A stretch of 19,657 bases of DNA, taken from positions 1 to 19,657 of the forward strand of contig CAJBLW010000437.1 of the NCBI GenBank assembly GCA_903953985.1, given 5' to 3'. The position numbers and the translations under genes were made by a program. Origin of the DNA: an uncultured Burkholderiales bacterium (GTDB lineage Bacteria; Pseudomonadota; Gammaproteobacteria; Burkholderiales; Burkholderiaceae_C). The stretch's first letter is position 1; every line of letters starts with the position of its first letter. Positions 8,901-15,036 of the stretch are shown in pieces. The notes under the pieces were generated by a model. That model was not told the DNA's origin and searched no databases. It worked only from the letters and a program-made list of their open reading frames with translations.

Positions 8901-9045
8901 GTTGAGCTTGCTGCCCGCCGTGCGCGCCCAAGCCAACGCGATCGTGGTGGCCGACGGCACCAGCTGCCGCCACCAAATCCACGATGGTGCTGGGCGTGAG
9001 GCTGTGCACCTGAGCCAGTTGCTGGCGAGCTTGTTGCCAAGCTGA
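5932..9045 (+). CDS. FAD-binding and [4Fe-4S]-binding 2-hydroxyacid dehydrogenase (YdiJ/D-2-hydroxyglutarate dehydrogenase-like fusion)
   Basis: A 1037-residue single-chain flavin/iron-sulfur oxidoreductase, near the size of E. coli YdiJ. Such enzymes oxidise D-2-hydroxy acids to 2-oxo acids and pass electrons through Fe-S centres, probably at the inner face of the membrane. The N-terminal FAD_binding_4 (VAO-type) domain carries PRGGGTSQCGQ (93-103) and NSCGSRS (171-177). The FAD-linked oxidase C-terminal domain includes GEHGDGLCRGEW. A ferredoxin-like domain follows, with C614, C620, C629 and then C-x2-C-x2-C-x3-CP (C678, C681, C684, C688). The C-terminal CCG-type domains have CCG at C836-C837 and C968-C969 and the HGHCHQK motif (C938). 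No membrane helix is seen. The ATG at 5932 overlaps the gntR stop (ATGA) and has AAGGA upstream. D-2-hydroxyglutarate, D-lactate and glycolate are all possible substrates. Confidence 0.95.
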   Translation: MNAPLPIDLSKTSPEDAYEKVAAGSNGVAATLAKRLRQHAQGEVLFSAADRGRYATDASIYQVMPLGVFVPRDAADVCVAMDICRDLGVPIVPRGGGTSQCGQTVGAGLVIDHSKHMRQVLAVDPDQRTATVEPGLVLDHLNAALKQHGLWYPVDVSTSAQATLGGMAGNNSCGSRSIAYGNMVHNVLGAEAWLADGSLLNFGAYDQAQGRARQIGDFVRELAQQHASDIDAHWPKVLRRVAGYNLDIFRNQNERPYTADGSVNLSHLLIGSEGTLALTRSLTLRLSELPRAKVLGVVNFPTFYQAMDAAQHIVKLGQGMAVGQLSAVELVDRTMIELSLQNPAFAPTIRTALSPHINGGMPEAVLLVEFSGPSKGDIAHKIKELVELMGDLGLPGSVVEMVDDAPQKNLWEVRKAGLNIMMSLRGDGKPVSFIEDCAVPLESLAEYTEALTGVFRKHGSRGTWYAHASVGTLHVRPILDMRRDGASKMRAIAEEASTLVRQYKGAFSGEHGDGLCRGEWIGWQFGPRISEAFAQIKREMDPQQLLCPQRIVNPPKMDDTTLMRYSPSYKVVPIRTALDWSAWNVQNDPVTEQTSAPGTGGDPAQGLAKAVEMCNNNGHCRKFDAGTMCPSYRVTRDEKHLTRGRANTLRLALSGQIEGLAGEDALTSDAVREAMDLCVGCKGCKRDCPTGVDMAKMKVEFLQHYKAKHGHTLQDKMVAYLPDYARWAARLAPVLNLRNRMPMLATLTEKLLGLSAKRSLPEWQTSHYFNANADSAARTASREEVLTAARGVVLFVDTFNGYLESANAHAAVKVLQAAGYTVHVATKLQDDGGHLCCGRTYLASGMVDKAREKAREVVQSLLPFAEKGLAIVGLEPSCLLTLRDEMLVMGLGEGAQRIAGQALLFEEFLAREAQSGQLQALKAQIAPVDRPILLHGHCHQKAFDAVSPVMEVLRWIPGAKPQLIESSCCGMAGSFGYEARHYEVSMQMAELSLLPAVRAQANAIVVADGTSCRHQIHDGAGREAVHLSQLLASLLPS

Positions 9046-9101
9046 GCCAACCCGCCATGGATCCAGCCAGAGAAAATTGAAACATCCATGAAGAGCCAAC
9101 A

Positions 9102-9203
9102 TTTGTCATCCCGGGCGAAGACCCGGGATCCAGTGCGCACCAAAGCCCTTTGCAACCAACCGCAGCATGCACTAAATCCCGGCTCAAGGCCGGGATGACA
9201 AAG
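9102..9203. repeat. REP-like palindromic element (two facing hairpins) between convergent genes
   Basis: The outer ends TTTGTCATCCCGG (9102-9114) and CCGGGATGACAAA (9190-9202) form an inverted repeat. Each end is itself a hairpin: ATCCCGGG-CGAAGA-CCCGGGAT (9108-9129) and ATCCCGGC-TCAAG-GCCGGGAT (9176-9196). GTCATCCCGG...GGGATCCA elements of this type are widespread intergenic repeats in proteobacteria. It sits between the convergent dehydrogenase and pseudouridine synthase genes, where it could act as a bidirectional terminator or mRNA stabiliser. A related element occurs at 12924-12997. The rest of 9046-9259 shows no gene. Confidence 0.8.
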
Positions 9204-9259
9204 TGAACGATTCGGACCGGACACCTGAAAATTTCAAACGGCCGGACCCCTAAAAGAGC

Positions 9260-10198
9260 TCAAGGCGGACTGAGTGTCAAACGCAGCTCGCTGGTCCACT
9301 CGCGGGTTTGGCCGGTGATTGGGTCGGTGAAACGCACCGCCTGGGCCAGCAATTGCAGGGGCTGGCTGAAGTCTTCGGGCGCATTCGGACCGCGCAAGAC
9401 GGTGGGGTAAAACAGGTCACCTTGGATCGGGATGCCCAAGGCGTTCATGTGCACCCTCAGCTGGTGACGCTTTCCACTGATGGGCTCCAGCGCATACAGC
9501 GCCTGCAGGCCATCGGTGTGAAGCAAATCGATGCGGGTTTCGCTGTTGGTGGGCCCCGGCACTTCCTTCGTTCTGAAAAACGGCTCGCCCGGCACCAAGC
9601 GGCTGGCGTGCACCAGCGGCAACTTCAGGTGCGGTGCATGCGCTGCCACCGCGTGGTAGGTCTTGTGGATCTGATGATCGCGAAACAGGGCGTGGTAAGC
9701 GTCGCGGTCTTGCAGGCCTTTACCGAACAACACCAGACCTGCGGTTTCGCGGTCGATGCGGTGCAGTGGCACCAGATCGGCGCAGCCCGTTAGGCGCTTG
9801 AGCTGCACCAACAGGCTTTGTTGAACGTAGCGACCCGTTGGCGTGACGGGCATGAAGTGCGGTTTGTCGGCCACCAGCAAATGCGCGTCTTCAAACAGGA
9901 CCTGTGCCTGAAACGGCAACAGGGGTTCATCGGTCAAATGACGGTAGTAATACAGGCGCTGGCCCGGTTGGCAACTTTGGTGGGGCAAGGCCGCTTGACC
10001 GTCTTCGTGCAGCACCAAGCCTTGCGCCAAGCGTTCAGCCCATTCGTTGCGCGAAATACCGGGCATGCGTTGGGCCAAAAAATCGAGCAGGTGCGGCGCG
10101 CCCTGCGGAACCGAAACCACGCTGGCGCTCACGCCATTGCGCATGGGCAAATGAATGCCTCGCAGGGGCAACGGGTAAGCGTGCCCGGATTCGCTCAT
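9260..10198 (-). CDS. RluA-family pseudouridine synthase
   Basis: A 312-residue RNA-modifying enzyme that isomerises uridine to pseudouridine in rRNA or tRNA. An S4-like N-terminal region (about 36-63) precedes the catalytic domain. Family motifs seen are LLVADKPHFMPVTP (107-120), the active-site HRIDRETAGLVLF with catalytic Asp D149, and ISGKRHQLRVHMNALGIPIQGD near the C-terminus. The ATG at 10198 is chosen because it follows the trmB stop by one base (TGACATG), which points to coupled translation. An upstream start at 10261 would overlap trmB by 62 bases and adds non-conserved residues; the internal ATG in LPMRNG is a less likely alternative. It is the last gene of the nth-trmB operon. The exact target nucleotide cannot be assigned; the annotation stops at family level. 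Confidence 0.93.
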   Translation of the reverse strand: MSESGHAYPLPLRGIHLPMRNGVSASVVSVPQGAPHLLDFLAQRMPGISRNEWAERLAQGLVLHEDGQAALPHQSCQPGQRLYYYRHLTDEPLLPFQAQVLFEDAHLLVADKPHFMPVTPTGRYVQQSLLVQLKRLTGCADLVPLHRIDRETAGLVLFGKGLQDRDAYHALFRDHQIHKTYHAVAAHAPHLKLPLVHASRLVPGEPFFRTKEVPGPTNSETRIDLLHTDGLQALYALEPISGKRHQLRVHMNALGIPIQGDLFYPTVLRGPNAPEDFSQPLQLLAQAVRFTDPITGQTREWTSELRLTLSPP

Positions 10199-10199
10199 G

Positions 10200-10934
10200 T
10201 CAGACCCGGCGGAACACCAGGTCCCACACGCCATGGCCGAGCTTGAGGCCCCGGTTTTCAAACTTGGTCAGCGGCCGGTAGTCGGGCTTGGTGGCATAGC
10301 CGCCCATTGCATCGCTGGTGTTGGCCAGCAAGGGCTCGGCGCTGATGACTTCCATCATCTGCTGGGCGTAGGGTTGCCAGTCTGTGGCGCAGTGCAGGTA
10401 GCCGCCCGGTTTGAGGCGCTGGGCCAGTTTGTTCACCAGTTCAGGCTGAATCAAGCGGCGCTTGTGGTGCTTGGTTTTGTGCCAAGGGTCAGGGAAAAAA
10501 ATGTGCACCCCGTCCAGCACGCCCGGGCTGAGCATGTGGTCAATCACCTCGACCGCGTCGTGGCGCAGGATGCGGATGTTGTGGAGGTCTTGCTCACCAA
10601 TGCGTTTGAGCAGGGCACCCACGCCCGCTTCGTGCACCTCGCAGCACAGAAAATGGTCATCAGGCCGAACCCGGGCGATGTGGGCCGTGGCTTCGCCCAT
10701 GCCAAAGCCGATTTCCAGAATCAGCGGGGCGCTGCGGCCAAACGCTGCGCTGGCGTCCAGGGCTTGTGGCGCGTAAGGGATCAAATGGGTGGGGCCATAC
10801 AACTCATAGGCTTTGGCCTGGCCGATGGTGGTGCGACCAGCACGCAGCACATAGCTTTTGATGGTGCGTAAAAATGGCACGTCAGCAGGGATACCTTTGG
10901 GTTTGGGGACGTCGATGGGAGCGTTTTCAGTCAT
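10200..10934 (-). CDS. trmB: tRNA (guanine46-N7)-methyltransferase
   Basis: A 244-residue SAM-dependent enzyme that makes m7G at position 46 in the tRNA variable loop. The SAM-binding glycine motif is EIGFGMGEAT (74-83). The TrmB signature FFPDPWHKTKHHKRR is at 146-160, followed by the target-base region with T184-D185 in ATDWQPYA and the family C-terminal TKFENRG (223-229). The conserved block TIKSYVLRAGR (24-34) near the N-terminus is also typical. ATG at 10934 is preferred over the in-frame TTG at 10988, which would overlap nth and extend the protein with residues unlike the family; no strong Shine-Dalgarno is visible for either. It is 50 bp downstream of nth and 1 bp upstream of the pseudouridine synthase gene, making a nucleic-acid maintenance/modification operon. 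Confidence 0.96.
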   Translation of the reverse strand: MTENAPIDVPKPKGIPADVPFLRTIKSYVLRAGRTTIGQAKAYELYGPTHLIPYAPQALDASAAFGRSAPLILEIGFGMGEATAHIARVRPDDHFLCCEVHEAGVGALLKRIGEQDLHNIRILRHDAVEVIDHMLSPGVLDGVHIFFPDPWHKTKHHKRRLIQPELVNKLAQRLKPGGYLHCATDWQPYAQQMMEVISAEPLLANTSDAMGGYATKPDYRPLTKFENRGLKLGHGVWDLVFRRV

Positions 10935-10984
10935 GGGTGGGGATTGTAGGGTGCGCCCTTGCACAGGGTCGGGCCCGATGGGGG

Positions 10985-11617
10985 TCAAGCCGTCTTGGGT
11001 TTGAAATCACAAAACGCCGCGACTGCGCACTGTCCGCACAGTGGTTTGCGCGCTTGGCACACATAGCGCCCATGCAGGATCAGCCAGTGGTGCGCATCCA
11101 CCAAATAGTGGGCTGGAATGCGTTTGAGTAATTTGAGCTCCACCGCCAAAGGCGTTTTGCCCGGGGCCAGGCCCGTGCGGTTGCCCATGCGAAAAATGTG
11201 CGTGTCCACCGCCATGGTGGGCTCACCAAAAGCCGAGTTGAGCACCACATTGGCGGTTTTGCGTCCCACCCCGGGCAGGGCTTCGAGGGCTTCACGCGAG
11301 CGGGGCACTTGGCCCCCGTGTTGTTCCACCAGAATTCGGCAAGTGGCCATCAGGTGTTTGGCTTTGCTGCGGAACAGGCCAATGGTCTTGATGTGGTCCT
11401 CCAGGCCTGCGAGACCCAGATTCAGGATTTTTTGAGGCGTACCCGCCACCGGAAACAGGCGGCGCGTGGCTTTGTTCACGCCCACGTCGGTGGCTTGTGC
11501 CGACAGCAGCACGGCGGCCAGCAACTCAAAGACGCTGGTGTATTCCAGCTCGGTCACGGGCAACGGGTTGGCCGCTTGTAGAGTGGCAAAGAAGGATTCG
11601 ATCTGTGCGGGTTTCAT
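10985..11617 (-). CDS. nth: Endonuclease III (DNA glycosylase/AP lyase)
   Basis: A 210-residue base-excision repair enzyme that removes oxidised pyrimidines and cleaves the abasic site. The helix-hairpin-helix reads LEALPGVGRKTANVVLN (111-127), with the Schiff-base lysine K120 and catalytic aspartate D138 (VDTHIFR), the same numbers as in the E. coli enzyme. The C-terminal [4Fe-4S] loop is C187-x6-C194-x2-C197-x5-C203, also identical in spacing. The ATG at 11617 gives the standard length; the reading frame stays open upstream to about 12160 but that part is antisense to the aminotransferase gene and is not coding. It is divergent from the class I/II aminotransferase (54-bp gap) and heads the nth-trmB-pseudouridine synthase operon. 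Confidence 0.98.
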   Translation of the reverse strand: MKPAQIESFFATLQAANPLPVTELEYTSVFELLAAVLLSAQATDVGVNKATRRLFPVAGTPQKILNLGLAGLEDHIKTIGLFRSKAKHLMATCRILVEQHGGQVPRSREALEALPGVGRKTANVVLNSAFGEPTMAVDTHIFRMGNRTGLAPGKTPLAVELKLLKRIPAHYLVDAHHWLILHGRYVCQARKPLCGQCAVAAFCDFKPKTA

Positions 11618-11671
11618 GGGGTGTCCAGAAGTTGGCAAAATGACGGCCAAGTCAACACGGGAAGATACACC

Positions 11672-12868
11672 ATGCCTTTGCAATTCGCCGACCGCCTGAA
11701 CAACGTCGAAACCTCCGCCATCCGTGAGCTGTTCAAGCTCTTGGGCAAGCCCGGCATCATCAGTTTTGCTGGCGGCTTTCCTGACAGCGCCATGTTTGAC
11801 GTGGAGGGCATCCGCGAAGCGAGCAACGCTGCGCTGAGCCAAGACCCCGGCGCTGCCCTGCAGTATGGCGCGACCGAAGGTTTTGGCCCGCTGCGCGAGC
11901 AATTGGCACACTTTATGGGACAAAAGGGCGCCAAAGACGTGACTGCCGAGCAGTTGATCGTGACCACGGGCAGTCAGCAAGCGCTTGATTTGATTGGCAA
12001 AACCATGATCAGTCCCGGGGACAAGGTGATCGTGGAGGGCCCGACCTTTTTGGCCACCATCCAGTGCTTTCGCCTTTATGGGGCCGAACTCATCAGTGCG
12101 CCGGTAGACGGCCACGGGGTGAAAACCGACGAACTGGAAAAGCTGATCGCCGAGCACCAACCCAAATTCGTTTACCTGATCCCCACCTTTGGCAACCCGA
12201 GTGGTGCTTTACTCAGCGCCGAGCGCCGCAAGCAGGTGCTTCAGATGGCGGTCAAGCACCAGACCCTGATCGTCGAAGACGACCCATATGGCGATTTGTA
12301 TTTTGGCGAAGCCCCTCCACCCAGTTTGCTGGCCATGAGCGCATCTGTGCCCGGCAGCCGCGAGTTGCTGGTGCATTGCGGCTCGCTGTCCAAAGTGCTG
12401 TCGCCCGGCCTGCGTGTCGGATGGATGGTGGCCCCAGCCGAGTTGCTGGCCCGCGCCACCATGTGCAAACAGTTCAGCGATGCGCACACCAGCACCTTTG
12501 CCCAAGCCACGGCGGCGCAGTACCTGTTGGCAGGCCGCATGCCCGCCACACTGGACAAAGTGCGCGCTGTGTATGCCCAGCGTGCCCAAACCATGGGCGA
12601 CGCGCTGCGCCGTGAATTGGGCGATGCGGTCGAGTTTGTTCAGCCCCAGGGCGGACTCTTCGTCTGGGCGCGCCTGACAGGTGCAGATGGCAAGGTAAAT
12701 GACGGTAATGTTTACGCTAAACGCGCCATCGAGCAGGGTGTTGCCTTCGTGCCGGGTACACCTTTCTTCTGCGCCAACCCCGACCACGCCACCTTCCGCC
12801 TGAGCTTTGCCACTGTGGGCGAAGACAAGATCCTCGACGGCGTGGCGCGTCTGGCCAAAGCGCTTTGA
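11672..12868 (+). CDS. PLP-dependent aminotransferase, class I/II (2-aminoadipate/aromatic aminotransferase-like)
   Basis: A 398-residue cytoplasmic fold-type I aminotransferase of the MocR-like/LysN group, without a DNA-binding domain. Seen are the ISFAGGFPDSAMF substrate loop near the N-terminus (30-42), TTGSQQALDLIGK (98-110), N175 in TFGNPSG, D204-Y206 in EDDPYGD (pyridine-N aspartate and neighbouring tyrosine), the Schiff-base lysine K241 in GSLSKVLSPGLR, and R248 plus a C-terminal arginine (FRLSFA) expected to bind the substrate carboxylates. Enzymes in this group often accept 2-aminoadipate, aromatic or branched-chain amino acids, so the substrate is left open. ATG 11672 has GGGAAGA upstream and is preferred over an in-frame GTG at 11621. 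Followed after 137 bp, including a REP-like element, by a hydrolase gene in the same direction. Confidence 0.94.
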   Translation: MPLQFADRLNNVETSAIRELFKLLGKPGIISFAGGFPDSAMFDVEGIREASNAALSQDPGAALQYGATEGFGPLREQLAHFMGQKGAKDVTAEQLIVTTGSQQALDLIGKTMISPGDKVIVEGPTFLATIQCFRLYGAELISAPVDGHGVKTDELEKLIAEHQPKFVYLIPTFGNPSGALLSAERRKQVLQMAVKHQTLIVEDDPYGDLYFGEAPPPSLLAMSASVPGSRELLVHCGSLSKVLSPGLRVGWMVAPAELLARATMCKQFSDAHTSTFAQATAAQYLLAGRMPATLDKVRAVYAQRAQTMGDALRRELGDAVEFVQPQGGLFVWARLTGADGKVNDGNVYAKRAIEQGVAFVPGTPFFCANPDHATFRLSFATVGEDKILDGVARLAKAL

Positions 12869-12923
12869 ATGGTTTGCAGAGACCCGAAAACTGCGAAATT
12901 TGTCAATCCGAAAGCCAGTAGCC

Positions 12924-12997
12924 TTGTCACTCCAGACTTGATCCGGGGTCCATCCTTTTTATCGCACCATGGATCCCGCATCTCGTGCGGGATGACA
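12924..12997. repeat. REP-like palindromic element, second copy
   Basis: TTGTCACTCC at 12924-12933 and GGGATGACA at 12989-12997 form imperfect outer ends as in the 9102-9203 element. The right half is a perfect hairpin, ATCCCGCA-TCTCG-TGCGGGAT (12973-12993). The left half (GACTTGATCCGGGGTCCAT) is more degenerate. It fills the space between the aminotransferase and hydrolase genes and ends only 8 bases before the hydrolase ATG, so its hairpin may terminate the upstream message or mask the downstream start. Confidence 0.7.
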
Positions 12998-13005
12998 CAC
13001 CCAAC

Positions 13006-13803
13006 ATGACCACTGAACAGTCCATCACCGTCAACGGCACCGAAGTCTGGCTGCAAGGGCAGGGCAACGAGATCGTGCTCATGCTGCATGGCTGGCCCGA
13101 CACGCGTGCCTTGTGGGACGGCACCGTAGCCGCTCTGCAAGAGCACGCCGTTTGCGCCCGCCTGACCTTGCCTGGTTTTGAGACCGGTCCTGCTGCGACC
13201 AGCTTGGACGACATGTGCCAGCTCTTGCGTCAGATCGTGGACCACATCAGTCCCGACCAGCCCGTGACCCTGATGTTGCACGACTGGGGCTGCATCTTTG
13301 GCTACGAATTTGCCATGCGCCACCTAGAGCGCGTGGCCCGTGTGGTGGCGGTGGATGTGGGGGACCACAACTCGGGTGCCCTGCTTCGAGAATGGGGTTT
13401 GAAGGAAAAGCTGTCCGTCATGGGCTACCAAGTGTGGCTGGCCTTGGCCTGGAAGCTGGGCGGTAACTTGGGCACCCGCATGACCCGCGCCATGGCCCGC
13501 TGGCTGCGCTGCCCCTCTGACCCTGCCTCGATCACCCACAAGATGAATTACCCCTATGCCATGCAGTGGTTCAGCACGGCAGGCGGCTTCAAGCGGGCGG
13601 CACCAATCCATTTGCCCATGCCGCTGCTGTTTGTTTACGGCGAGCGCAAGCCCTTCATGTTCCATTCGTCCCAATGGTTGACGCAAGTGGCCAGCGCACC
13701 CGGCAGTGCGGTGCTGGGCTTGCCTTGTGGGCATTGGGTCATGGTGTCCAAACCCGAAGCTTTCCATGCGCGAGTGCGTCAATGGTTATGGGGCGAAGCC
13801 TGA
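13006..13803 (+). CDS. Alpha/beta-hydrolase with Asp nucleophile (epoxide hydrolase/haloalkane dehalogenase-like)
   Basis: A 265-residue soluble alpha/beta-fold hydrolase. The oxyanion-type loop MLHGWPD (26-32) and the nucleophile elbow LMLHDWGCIFG (89-99) with D93 are those of the epoxide hydrolase/haloalkane dehalogenase branch rather than Ser-esterases. The catalytic histidine is H243 in PCGHWVM, and an acidic residue such as E213 (FVYGERK) could complete the triad. The HDW tryptophan is compatible with halide binding but also occurs in epoxide hydrolases, so no reaction is assigned. The ATG at 13006 is chosen because the in-frame GTG at 12985 lies inside a REP hairpin; there is no visible Shine-Dalgarno. 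A DUF3820 gene follows 25 bp downstream on the same strand and is probably co-transcribed. Confidence 0.9.
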   Translation: MTTEQSITVNGTEVWLQGQGNEIVLMLHGWPDTRALWDGTVAALQEHAVCARLTLPGFETGPAATSLDDMCQLLRQIVDHISPDQPVTLMLHDWGCIFGYEFAMRHLERVARVVAVDVGDHNSGALLREWGLKEKLSVMGYQVWLALAWKLGGNLGTRMTRAMARWLRCPSDPASITHKMNYPYAMQWFSTAGGFKRAAPIHLPMPLLFVYGERKPFMFHSSQWLTQVASAPGSAVLGLPCGHWVMVSKPEAFHARVRQWLWGEA

Positions 13804-13828
13804 GCGGACAAGACTGAAAGGCTTGCGC

Positions 13829-14044
13829 ATGAAACCCGAAGACCTGATGAAACTGGTCAACACGCCCATGCCCTATGGCAAACACAAAGGCATGTTGATC
13901 GCCGATTTGCCTGGCAACTACCTCAACTGGTTTGCGCGCGAGGGTTTCCCCAAGGGTGAAATCGGTCAACTGCTGCAGCTCATGCAGGAGATCGACCACA
14001 ACGGCTTGAGTGACTTGCTCAAACCTCTGCGCCAGGCACGATGA
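13829..14044 (+). CDS. DUF3820 family small protein
   Basis: A 71-residue protein matching the small DUF3820 family: the conserved MPYGKHKGMLIADLP stretch (14-28) and the NYLNWFAREGFP segment (30-41) are visible, followed by a helical C-terminus. The family is cytoplasmic and of unknown function, and is sometimes linked by context to nucleases. The ATG at 13829 is preceded by GAAAGG at suitable distance; an earlier in-frame start would be antisense to or overlapping the hydrolase and is rejected. It lies 25 bp after the hydrolase stop and converges with def, with only 42 bp between them and no clear terminator. Confidence 0.85.
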   Translation: MKPEDLMKLVNTPMPYGKHKGMLIADLPGNYLNWFAREGFPKGEIGQLLQLMQEIDHNGLSDLLKPLRQAR

Positions 14045-14086
14045 ATTGGGACTTTATTTTTTGGACAGCAGGCGTTGAATGTTGGC

Positions 14087-14626
14087 TCAATCGTCCTCGG
14101 CCGCGCTGATGTCTGGAAACAGCACCTCGGTAAAACCAAAGCGGCTGAAGTCGCGCACCCGCATGGGGTAGAGCTTGCCGATCAGGTGGTCGCATTCGTG
14201 TTGCACCACGCGGGCATGAAACCCGTCCACCATGCGGTCGATGGCCGTGCCTTTTTCGTCAAAACCGGTGTAGCGGATGCGCGACCAGCGCGGCACCACA
14301 CCGCGCAAGCCCGGCACCGACAAACAGCCTTCCCAATCGTCTTCTTCCTCTGCTCCTAGAGGCGTGATCGTTGGGTTGACCAGCACCGTGCGCGCTACCA
14401 GCGGGCGGCCCGGATAGCGTGGGTTCAGGGCGGTGCTGCCAAAAATCACCAGTTGCAAGTTCACCCCAATTTGTGGGGCTGCCAGGCCAGCGCCGTTCAC
14501 GGCCGCCATGGTGTCATGCATGTCGGCGATCAAGTCGTGTAACTCGGGCGTGTCAAAGGTCTGCACCGGCTCGGCCACGCGCAGAAGTCGGGCGTCACCC
14601 ATCTTGAGGATTTCACGAACAGTCAT
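14087..14626 (-). CDS. def: Peptide deformylase
   Basis: A 179-residue metalloenzyme that removes the N-formyl group from nascent proteins as they leave the ribosome. All three family motifs are intact: GAGLAAPQIG (45-54), EGCLSVPG (99-106) with metal ligand C101, and QHECDHLIG (142-150) with ligands H143 and H147 and catalytic E144. Length is normal for the family. The start has only a weak GAGACGG-like ribosome site and lies 10 bases after the stop of the repeat protein, so it is likely translated from the same message as that gene and the acyl-CoA synthetase. It is not paired with fmt here, so it may be an additional deformylase rather than the fmt-linked copy. Confidence 0.97.
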   Translation of the reverse strand: MTVREILKMGDARLLRVAEPVQTFDTPELHDLIADMHDTMAAVNGAGLAAPQIGVNLQLVIFGSTALNPRYPGRPLVARTVLVNPTITPLGAEEEDDWEGCLSVPGLRGVVPRWSRIRYTGFDEKGTAIDRMVDGFHARVVQHECDHLIGKLYPMRVRDFSRFGFTEVLFPDISAAEDD

Positions 14627-14636
14627 GGCAGCCGTC

Positions 14637-15029
14637 TCACATGAAGAAATAAAAAAACACGATCATCTGCATGCGCCGCAGCCCATCGGCACGGCCGATC
14701 TGGCGGCCAGAACCGTCGTAGAGTCTGTCGCCATCGATGCGGCCCATGGCCGAGCCCGAGGCGCTGTACAGGCGATCACCGTCAATTCGCCCGATCTGGC
14801 TGCCCGAGGCGCTGTACACCCGTGTGCCATCGAGGCGACCCAACTGCCGACCTGATCCGTCATACACGCGCTCGCCATCCATGCGCCCGATTTGCTGTCC
14901 AGAAGCGTTGTAAAACCGCTCTGCATCCACCCGTCCAATCTGCCGACCGCCGCCGTCGTACAAGCGCTGGGCAAACGCCGTGGGCAGCAGCAGGGCCGAC
15001 ACCAGAAATGCAAGCATCCATCTCTTCAT
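14637..15029 (-). CDS. Secreted protein of six 16-residue YD/GRIDG tandem repeats
   Basis: A 130-residue exported protein of unknown function. Residues 1-20 form a signal peptide (MKRW, hydrophobic core, cleavage after AFA). Residues 22-117 are six consecutive 16-residue repeats, consensus R-L/V-Y-D/S-G/A-S-G-R-Q-I-G-R-I-D-G-D/E, with no gaps; this is likely to fold as a closed or stacked beta structure. It resembles what databases call 5-fold beta-flower proteins, but that link is from memory. The last residues (MQMIVFFYFFM) are strikingly hydrophobic. The ATG at 15029 has GAGG 6-9 bases upstream and lies 7 bases after the acyl-CoA synthetase stop; the frame is open further upstream but overlaps that gene. 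Def follows after 10 bases, implying one transcript. Confidence 0.85.
   Translation of the reverse strand: MKRWMLAFLVSALLLPTAFAQRLYDGGGRQIGRVDAERFYNASGQQIGRMDGERVYDGSGRQLGRLDGTRVYSASGSQIGRIDGDRLYSASGSAMGRIDGDRLYDGSGRQIGRADGLRRMQMIVFFYFFM
14679..14966 (-). repeat. Six in-frame 48-bp tandem repeats encoding the GRIDG units
   Basis: The 288 bp encode exactly six 16-residue units (residues 22-117 of the secreted protein). Units differ at many third positions and several codons, so the array is old rather than freshly expanded; units 4 and 5, and 3 and 6, are the most alike at protein level. Confidence 0.85.
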
Positions 15030-15036
15030 GCTGGCC

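Noticed and set aside
11632..11650. TTGGC-N9-GCCAA inverted repeat between nth and the aminotransferase, possible LysR-type site
   Set aside because: Only 5-bp arms; no LysR regulator nearby and such matches are common by chance.
10985..12160. Extended nth frame with about 180 extra N-terminal codons
   Set aside because: The extra part is antisense to the class I/II aminotransferase and unlike endonuclease III; the ATG at 11617 gives E. coli-identical residue numbering for K120, D138 and the four cysteines.
14679..14966. CRISPR-like array suggested by regular 48-bp spacing
   Set aside because: The period is 16 codons, the repeats are divergent and in frame, and they encode a conserved peptide unit; there are no identical repeats with unique spacers.
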